Assembly: GCA_039045975.1 (NCBI GenBank)
Contig: JBCCJA010000036.1
Location: 1 to 39,676, forward strand
Length of the DNA: 39,676 bases
Direction: 5' to 3'
Source: JBCCJA01 sp039045975
Lineage (GTDB): Bacteria > Planctomycetota > Planctomycetia > Planctomycetales > Planctomycetaceae
Numbering within the stretch: position 1 is the first letter of the stretch; the number at the start of each line of letters is the position of its first letter. A model generated the notes under the pieces. The model searched no databases. It worked only from the letters and a program-made list of their open reading frames with translations, and was not told where the DNA came from. Position numbers and translations under genes: made by a program. Positions 34,299 to 39,676 of the stretch are shown piece by piece.

Positions 34299-35599
34299 CA
34301 GGCCCCCCCGACCGTCGCGGACCCGACCGTTGCGGATCCGAACGGCTGTCGGCCCCGCGATTCGCGGACGGTCCTGGCGGGGATCGTCCGCACGCTGTGG
34401 GGCGGCTCGATGCCCGCTCCGTCGCCGTCACCGACGACGAGAAACCCGCCCGGCGTGCAGCCCCGTGACGAGACCCGGTCGAACAGCCGCGTCCACGCCG
34501 CGTCCCAATCGGTCAGCACGCAGACCAGTGCCGAAAGCTGCGACAGCCGCGGTTCGAGTGTTTCGAGCATGTCGTCGATCGTGACGCCGCGGTCGGGTTC
34601 GACGACCGCGAGCCGCTCCAGAGCGGCTTCGCGGGGCGCGACGCCAGCCGCACGCAGGTCGATCGCCGTCGCACCGAGAAGAAATGTATCGGGGCCGAGC
34701 TGCGCGGCGGTCAGCTCTTCGATGACGCCCGCCGTCACCGAGACGGCCGCCTCGAACGCGTCGTCGGTGACGCGTCGGCCGCCGCTCCGCCCTGCCGTCG
34801 ACATCATCACGCCGACCGTCGCCGTCTGCTCGCTGTGGAACTCTTTGACGACGGGGCGTCCGGTGCGGGCCCAGGCTTTGACGTCGAGCCGGCCGATCGG
34901 TTCGCCGGGGACGTAGTCGCGGTTGCCGACGTATTCGAGCGACTCGCCCGACCGCGCCGAGATCATCGGCCCGCCGACCTGGGAGCGGCCCCCGCCGACG
35001 ATCGGCAGCGGACCGACCGGGAACGGCTCCGGATAGACCAACAGCGGCGGGACTTCATGGAACGACCAGCCCGACCGCAGCAGCCCGAACGGGAACAGGC
35101 TGAAGGCGCGGACCGGCGGCACGTCGATCAGGCCCCGGCGGCCCGGCGTGACCGACAGCGAAAGTTCGACCGTCGCCCGCGGTTTGAGCTCCGGGACGCG
35201 GGCCGAATGCCCCGGCGTGCTCAGGCCCGCGGGCAGCCCCGTCTGACCGATGCACAGGTCGTACGCCGGCAGCCAGCCGATATTCCGGACCGTGAACCGG
35301 CACCGCTGGGCCCCGCCGACCGACGCCCGCGTGCCGAAGTCGCCCCCGATCTCGGCCCGCGGCCGGAACGCCGACGCGACGCCCGCGACACACACCAGCG
35401 TCACGATCAGCGCACAGAACAGCTGATAAATCGGCATCGTCAGCGTGACGCAGCCGAAGCCCGACAGCGTGATGCCGTACACAAGGCTTTTGCCGGCCGG
35501 CGTTACGTCGTCCCGCCACTCCCGCCACAGCCCGACGAAGATCCGCGTGAGGATCTGCGTGAAGAAGCCCCGCGGGCGGGGTCGGCCGGCCGGGCTCAT
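34298..35599 (-). CDS. DUF58 domain-containing protein
   Basis: 433 residues. Two hydrophobic segments near the N-terminus (about 41-56 and 58-77) are followed by a beta-rich region and the DUF58 signature (ARSGESLEYVGNRDYVPGEPIGRLDVKAWARTGRPVVKEF, about 215-255). A von Willebrand-A-like C-terminal half follows. DUF58 proteins partner MoxR ATPases and are thought to be MoxR targets. The C-terminus ends SATVGSATVGGA, encoded by a 15-bp tandem repeat. ATG at 35599 overlaps the moxR stop by 4 bases (ATGA), and the stop shares a base with the next start. The upstream member is MoxR and the downstream member is the transglutaminase-like protein. Confidence 0.9.
   Translation of the reverse strand: MSPAGRPRPRGFFTQILTRIFVGLWREWRDDVTPAGKSLVYGITLSGFGCVTLTMPIYQLFCALIVTLVCVAGVASAFRPRAEIGGDFGTRASVGGAQRCRFTVRNIGWLPAYDLCIGQTGLPAGLSTPGHSARVPELKPRATVELSLSVTPGRRGLIDVPPVRAFSLFPFGLLRSGWSFHEVPPLLVYPEPFPVGPLPIVGGGRSQVGGPMISARSGESLEYVGNRDYVPGEPIGRLDVKAWARTGRPVVKEFHSEQTATVGVMMSTAGRSGGRRVTDDAFEAAVSVTAGVIEELTAAQLGPDTFLLGATAIDLRAAGVAPREAALERLAVVEPDRGVTIDDMLETLEPRLSQLSALVCVLTDWDAAWTRLFDRVSSRGCTPGGFLVVGDGDGAGIEPPHSVRTIPARTVRESRGRQPFGSATVGSATVGGA
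34308..34337. repeat. 15-bp tandem repeat within the DUF58 gene 3' end
   Basis: CCGACCGTCGCGGAC (34308-34322) is followed by CCGACCGTTGCGGAT (34323-34337), 13 of 15 bases identical, and by a partial third copy. It encodes the repeated SATVG at the C-terminus of the DUF58 protein. It is likely replication slippage that lengthened the tail. Confidence 0.55.
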
Positions 35600-36567
35600 C
35601 CGGGAACCGGGACGGCGTCGACGACGTCCGCGATCACGTCGGCCTTCACGACCCCACCGAACTTCGCCTTGGACGACAAAATCAGCCGGTGTGCGAGCAC
35701 CGGCCCGGCGACACGCTGGACGTCGTCGGGCGTCACGAACCGCCGCCCGCCCAAGAACGCCGCCGCCTGCGCCGCGCGGACCAACATCAGCGAGCCCCGC
35801 GGACTCACGCCCAGTTCGAGCCGCTCGTCCTCACGCGTGCGGTTCACCAACGCGACCATGTACGACGCGACCGAACCGTCGACGGCGACGTCGCGGACCT
35901 CGGCCTGCAGGTCGATCAGGTCGTCCCGCGTCAGCACGGGCCGCACGTCGTCGACGGCGGATCGCGTGCCCTGATCGGTCAGCAGGCCGACCTCGACGTC
36001 GGGACGCGGATACCCGAGCCGCACGTAAATCAGGAAGCGGTCGAGCTGGGCTTCCGGCAGCGGATATGTGCCGTGGAAGTCGACCGGGTTCTGAGTCGCG
36101 ACGACGAAGAACGGCCGCGGCAGGGGGCGACTGGCGCCCTCGACCGTCGCCTGTGTCTCGGCCATCGCCTCCAGCAACGCCGACTGCGTGCGTGGCGAGG
36201 CACGGTTGATTTCGTCGGCGAGCAACACGTTGCAGAAAATCGGTCCGGGCCGGAACGAAAGCTCGCCCGTCTCGGGCCGGAAGACCGAGCCGCCGACGAT
36301 GTCGGACGGCATCAGGTCGGGCGTGAACTGGACGCGGCGGAAGTCGAGGTCGAGCGCCAGCGCGACCGCCTTCGCGAGCGTCGTCTTACCGACGCCCGGG
36401 ATGTCCTCCATCAGGACCGACCCGTCGGCGAGCAACGCGATCGTGATCAGGTCGATCGCGTCGGCCTTGCCGAGGATGACCGAGCCGAGAGCCGCCCGGA
36501 ATGCGTCCAGTTTTTCCCCGGCGGTGACGCCGACGTCGGACGGGGCCGGCGGGGACTCGGACGACAA
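35596..36567 (-). CDS. MoxR family AAA+ ATPase
   Basis: 323 residues from TTG at 36567, with GGAG at 36574-36577 (6 bases upstream). MoxR ATPases are chaperone-like AAA+ proteins that help assemble or activate partners with VWA or DUF58 domains. Walker A is GVGKT (58-62, DIPGVGKTTLAK), Walker B LLADEINRA (115-123), sensor 1 ATQNP (157-161), and the GTYPLPEAQLDRF block follows (166-178). The C-terminal lid is helical (about 245-323). First gene of a four-gene operon with the DUF58, transglutaminase-like and cyclotransferase-like genes; its stop overlaps the next start by 4 bases. Divergent from apbE. Confidence 0.95.
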   Translation of the reverse strand: MSSESPPAPSDVGVTAGEKLDAFRAALGSVILGKADAIDLITIALLADGSVLMEDIPGVGKTTLAKAVALALDLDFRRVQFTPDLMPSDIVGGSVFRPETGELSFRPGPIFCNVLLADEINRASPRTQSALLEAMAETQATVEGASRPLPRPFFVVATQNPVDFHGTYPLPEAQLDRFLIYVRLGYPRPDVEVGLLTDQGTRSAVDDVRPVLTRDDLIDLQAEVRDVAVDGSVASYMVALVNRTREDERLELGVSPRGSLMLVRAAQAAAFLGGRRFVTPDDVQRVAGPVLAHRLILSSKAKFGGVVKADVIADVVDAVPVPG

Positions 36568-36691
36568 GGCGGGCTCCGGGGCGTCATCGTGCGGGGCGTC
36601 TGGGCGGCCCGCTGTGTGATCGTGTGTGACTCGGCGAAGCTAACATGACCCGCGGGCCCGGTCACCACCGCCCGCGACCTTGAAAGGAACG

Positions 36692-37753
36692 ATGGACCCC
36701 GCACCCGGCCCTACCCGCCGAGACCTGCTCACCGGCCGTGCGGTCGGTGACGCGCTCGCTGACCGGCTCGCCGACGCCGCCACGGCCGAGACCCGGTCGT
36801 TCGAAGCGGGCCCGACGGTGCGGCTCGCGACGCGGGCGATGGCGTGCGAGTTCGTCGTCGCGCTGGCGGGCGGGAAACGTCGCGAGGTGACGCACGCGTC
36901 CGACGCGCTCGACATGGTCCACCACCTCGAACAGGTGATGACGGTCTATCGCGACGACGCCGAACTCGCCCGTGTGAACCGCGAGCCGGCCGGACGGCCG
37001 GTCGACCTCAGCGAAGACCTCGCCGACGTGCTCAAGCGGGCGATCGGCATCTCGGCCCTGACCGACAGGGCCTTCGACCCGACGTCGGGCCCGCTCATCC
37101 GGTTGTGGCGCGAGGCGAAGCAGAACCGGAGGGTGCCGACCGACGATCAGATCGCGGCCGCACTTTCTCTGACCGGAATCGACGGCGTCAGGGTCGTCGG
37201 CGGGGCCCTTGAGAAGGCGGCCGAAGCCCGCCGGTTCGACCTCGGCGCGATCGGCAAGGGCTTCGCGATCGACCGTGCCGTCGGCCATCTCGAGGCGTGC
37301 GCGGTCGAGGATTTCCTCGTGTACGGCGGCCTGAGCAGCGTCGCGGCCCGCGGGCGGTCGGGCGAGAACGACGGCTGGCCGGTCGGGATCGGCGATCCGC
37401 TGCGGCCCAACCGCCGGCTCGGGACGCTGGTATTGAAGAACGCCGCGATGGCCACCAGCGGCGCGAACAACCAGTTTTTCCGCATCGGCCGCGAGAAGTT
37501 CGGCCACATCGTCGACCCGCGGACCGGGCGGCCCGCCGACGGGCTGCTGTCGGTGACCGTCGTAACCGGAAGTGCGACGTTGTCGGACGCGTTATCGACG
37601 GCCTTTTATGTGATGGGCCTCGAAAACAGCCTCACATTCTGTAATACTCATATGGGGATCGGCACTATTCTGATCCCTAATCCGGATCGTGGCGGGCGAT
37701 TGACGCCGGTCGTTCACGGGATCGATCCGGCCCACCTCGATTGGTCGTCCTGA
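36692..37753 (+). CDS. apbE: FAD:protein FMN transferase (ApbE)
   Basis: 353 residues from ATG at 36692, with GAAAGGA (36682-36688) just upstream; a TTG at 36680 would overlap the ribosome site. It transfers FMN from FAD to Ser/Thr of target proteins such as NqrB/C or RnfG. Motifs seen: DLGAIGKGFAID (nucleotide/Mg site, about 190), YGGLSSVAARG, NAAMATSG and HIVDPRTGRPADG (metal and flavin contacts). The N-terminus (TRRDLLTGRAVGDALADR) lacks a hydrophobic signal or lipobox, unlike classical periplasmic ApbE lipoproteins, but has a twin-Arg motif. No flavinylation target is obvious nearby. It is followed by the DoxX-like gene after 22 bp. Confidence 0.9.
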   Translation: MDPAPGPTRRDLLTGRAVGDALADRLADAATAETRSFEAGPTVRLATRAMACEFVVALAGGKRREVTHASDALDMVHHLEQVMTVYRDDAELARVNREPAGRPVDLSEDLADVLKRAIGISALTDRAFDPTSGPLIRLWREAKQNRRVPTDDQIAAALSLTGIDGVRVVGGALEKAAEARRFDLGAIGKGFAIDRAVGHLEACAVEDFLVYGGLSSVAARGRSGENDGWPVGIGDPLRPNRRLGTLVLKNAAMATSGANNQFFRIGREKFGHIVDPRTGRPADGLLSVTVVTGSATLSDALSTAFYVMGLENSLTFCNTHMGIGTILIPNPDRGGRLTPVVHGIDPAHLDWSS

Positions 37754-37775
37754 CCGTCCCAGCAAGACATCGCCG

Positions 37776-39122
37776 ATGAATCGCTCGTCTGCCGCCGCGG
37801 CCGCCACCGACATGCGGACCGTCGCCGTCGTCGCCTGCGTCCTGCTCGTGACGCTCCGCCTCTTTATCGGCTGGCAACTGCTCTACGAGGGCATTTGGAA
37901 GATTGAAACGCTGTCGACACCGCGTCCGTGGACCGGTGCCGGGTTCCTCGGGGCGGCCCAGGGCCCGTTTCGTGAAACCTATCGCGACATGAGCGGTGAC
38001 CCCGACGGCTTCGGCTGGCTCGATTACGACACCGTGGCCGGCAAGTGGGACGCCTGGCGGGACCGATTCGAGTCTCACTACGGCCCGCTGACCGAGGAAC
38101 AGACCGCCAAACTCGACGACCTCATCGACGGGCCGGCACAGATCGTCCAGCCGCTCGCGGCGTTGCCCGAAGGCATGGACGCGTTTCCGCCCCGCGGCAT
38201 CGCCGACAGTGCCATCCGCTACGACGCCGAGAAGCGGGCCTTGATCGTCGACGGCGAACTGCGGCTGACGCCTTCGGAGCGGGATCGCCTCTGGCGGGCC
38301 GATCCCGCCTGGGACGCGTCGAACGTCGACGGCTACCCCGACACGACGTATTCGAAAGCGATCAAACGGGTCACCGATATCGCCGGCCGCCTCAGCTACA
38401 AGCAGAAGCTACGTGCCCTGTTGCTCGGTGATCCCGAGCGGAACGGCGACGAAATCAAAATCAATGGCAAGGTCGCCGAAAAGCAGACCGGCGAGGTCGA
38501 GACCTATCGCTATCGACTCGACGAATACAACGCGAAGCTCGCGACCGCAGACCAGTCGTTCGAGTTCGATCATCTCGGCAAGCAGTGGGGCGAGATCCAG
38601 AGCCTGAAGTCCGAACTCACCGGGCCGGTCAAAGCCCTCGGCGGCGAGATGATCGAAAAGGCTCACACCTTTTTGACGACCGAGCAGAAGGCCCGCGGTC
38701 GGGAGCCGAATGCGTGGAACGCCGTGCGGGTCTCCGACACGCTCGTCATCACCGGCCTCACGACCCTCGGGACTCTGCTGATCATTGGCTGCTGGACGCG
38801 ACTGGCGGCGGTGACGGCCGGCGTGATGCTGCTCTCGTTCTACCTCGTCTGGCCGCCGTGGCCCGGCGTGCCGACGCCGCCGGGGGTCGAACACTCGCTG
38901 GTCGTGAATAAAAATCTTATTGAGGTCGCGGCGCTGTTCGCGATCGCGGCCTTGCCGACCGGGACGTGGTTCGGCGTCGACGGGGCCCTCGCGAGGCTGT
39001 GGCGTAGTTTCCGGTCGCGACCACAAACACAGCCCGCGGCCCCGACGGCCGTTGCGAACACTGAGCCGGCGGCGGAGGCCGTCGAGACGGAACAGGATGA
39101 ACTGGAGCCCGCGGCCGTCTGA
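37776..39122 (+). CDS. DoxX-like membrane protein with large central insertion
   Basis: 448 residues. The first membrane segment (about 15-36) ends in LRLFIGWQLLYEGIWKIET, the DoxX helix-1 pattern. The remaining three DoxX segments come only at the C-terminus: about 323-345 (LVITGLTTLGTLLIIGCWT), 347-370 (AAVTAGVMLLSFYLVWPPWPG) and 385-403 (NLIEVAALFAIAALPTGTWFGVD). Between them is a charged, helical, probably periplasmic domain (about 50-320) with PLTEEQTAKLDDL and TPSERDRLWRADP elements. DoxX proteins are thought to link redox or thiol systems at the membrane; the function here is unknown. ATG at 37776 has no clear ribosome site. A Glu/Ala-rich tail closes it. It lies between apbE and the Gfo/Idh gene. 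Confidence 0.8.
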   Translation: MNRSSAAAAATDMRTVAVVACVLLVTLRLFIGWQLLYEGIWKIETLSTPRPWTGAGFLGAAQGPFRETYRDMSGDPDGFGWLDYDTVAGKWDAWRDRFESHYGPLTEEQTAKLDDLIDGPAQIVQPLAALPEGMDAFPPRGIADSAIRYDAEKRALIVDGELRLTPSERDRLWRADPAWDASNVDGYPDTTYSKAIKRVTDIAGRLSYKQKLRALLLGDPERNGDEIKINGKVAEKQTGEVETYRYRLDEYNAKLATADQSFEFDHLGKQWGEIQSLKSELTGPVKALGGEMIEKAHTFLTTEQKARGREPNAWNAVRVSDTLVITGLTTLGTLLIIGCWTRLAAVTAGVMLLSFYLVWPPWPGVPTPPGVEHSLVVNKNLIEVAALFAIAALPTGTWFGVDGALARLWRSFRSRPQTQPAAPTAVANTEPAAEAVETEQDELEPAAV

Positions 39123-39197
39123 CGTCCGCTGAGTCTGAACGCGAAGCCACAAGCCCGCCGGCCCGACAGTCGCCGGCCCCGCCCGCGGAGATATCCG

Positions 39198-39676
39198 ATG
39201 CAACTCACGCCCGAACAAGAGCAGATCGGTCGCGACAACTTTCACGAGGCCGTCGGCCTGACGCGTCGCGATTTCATGACCGCCGCGGCAGCCGCCGGCG
39301 GCGGGCTCGGCGCCCTCTACTTCGGCTATGAGGCGCTCGCCGGCAGCCCGGTAAAGGTCGGCTTCATCGGTACCGGGGACGAGGGCAATATCCTGCTCTC
39401 GGAGCACCCGCCGGAGTACATGGACGTCGTCGCGATCGCCGACATCCGCCCCGCCAACCGCGAGCGAGCCTTCACCGGCGACGGCAACGAGCACCGCGTC
39501 GGCCTCGTCAACAAACTCGGATCGGGCGTCCGCAAAAGTGTCCGCGTTTACGAGAACCACAAGCAGCTGCTCGAAGATCCGGAGGTCGAAGCGGTCGTCA
39601 TCGCGACGCCGCTCGTCAGCCACCACCGGATCGTGATGGACGCGCTCGACGCCGGGAAGCACGTCCTCTGCGAAAA
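39198..39676 (+). CDS. Gfo/Idh/MocA family oxidoreductase, Tat-exported (partial, runs off right edge)
   Basis: ATG at 39198, with GGAG 7 bases upstream; 159 residues are visible before the window ends. A twin-arginine signal (LTRRDFMTAAAAAGGGLGALYFGYEALA) is followed by a Rossmann dinucleotide-binding start (VKVGFIGTGDEGN) and continues with DVVAIADIRPAN and AVVIATPLVSHHRIVMDALDAGKHVLCE, the hallmark block preceding the catalytic EKP. The family performs NAD(P)-dependent oxidation or reduction of sugars or inositols; the exported members are common in planctomycetes and often tied to polysaccharide breakdown. It follows the DoxX-like gene by 75 bp. An antisense frame over this region is a shadow. 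Confidence 0.93.
   Translation, partial: MQLTPEQEQIGRDNFHEAVGLTRRDFMTAAAAAGGGLGALYFGYEALAGSPVKVGFIGTGDEGNILLSEHPPEYMDVVAIADIRPANRERAFTGDGNEHRVGLVNKLGSGVRKSVRVYENHKQLLEDPEVEAVVIATPLVSHHRIVMDALDAGKHVLCE

Noticed and set aside
38409..39662. 417-residue minus-strand frame at the right end
   Set aside because: It covers the DoxX-like C-terminus and the Gfo/Idh gene antisense. The plus-strand products have clear motifs and this one does not.

Overview
The window is high-GC bacterial chromosome (well above 60% by eye over most of its length) and reads as a member of the Planctomycetota. The clues are a DUF1559 pseudopilin-like protein (a family hugely expanded in that phylum), a PQQ-like propeller beginning with a secreted WPGWRGPGRDG-type N-terminus, a small lipoprotein with a YPYY..GP-type C-terminus, a MoxR/DUF58/transglutaminase cluster, a RRDLLTGRA-type ApbE and a Tat-exported Gfo/Idh/MocA oxidoreductase. 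Genus cannot be assigned from the sequence alone. Coding density is very high, many genes overlap by 1 to 49 bases, and GTG/TTG starts are common. I saw no tRNA, rRNA, CRISPR, integrase or transposase.

Layout. Positions 1-180 hold the AT-richer tail of an unidentified reading frame. Then come a UbiD-family decarboxylase (-) divergent from a membrane-anchored metallophosphoesterase (+), a TIM-barrel sugar isomerase-like protein (-), a small lipoprotein (+) that runs about 220 bp into the 3' end of a polytopic membrane protein (-), and an NtrC-type sigma-54 activator (-). Positions 8355-12443 (+) form a housekeeping block: a TTG-start phosphoesterase, yidC and mnmE. Positions 12449-20678 (-) carry a family-4 glycosyltransferase, epmA translationally coupled to a DsbD-like thiol reductase, a HerA/DUF87-like ATPase and ispG. 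A secreted beta-carbonic anhydrase (+) follows, ending in a perfect 14-bp hairpin.

Positions 21538-25489 (-) are a compact gene set in which every junction overlaps: His-rich secreted protein, DUF1559 pseudopilin-like protein, kelch-type propeller and PQQ-like propeller. This is the best candidate for an undescribed secreted or surface system. It is followed by a methyltransferase, ilvC and ilvN (with no ilvB in the window), an uncharacterised secreted protein with a C-terminal membrane anchor, and a DUF481-like outer-membrane protein.

Positions 30769-31761 (+) encode an acidic coiled-coil protein. Positions 31738-36567 (-) are a tightly overlapping operon: MoxR ATPase, DUF58 protein, transglutaminase-like membrane protein and a gamma-glutamylcyclotransferase-like enzyme. 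The right end (+) has ApbE, a DoxX-like membrane protein split by a roughly 270-residue insertion, and the start of a Tat-exported Gfo/Idh/MocA oxidoreductase that runs off the window.

Functional themes are membrane and envelope biogenesis (YidC, DsbD, DUF58/transglutaminase, DUF481), translation quality (MnmE, and EpmA acting on EF-P), isoprenoid and branched-chain amino-acid synthesis, and secreted beta-propellers. Family names come from recognising motifs and overall sequence character. No database search was run.
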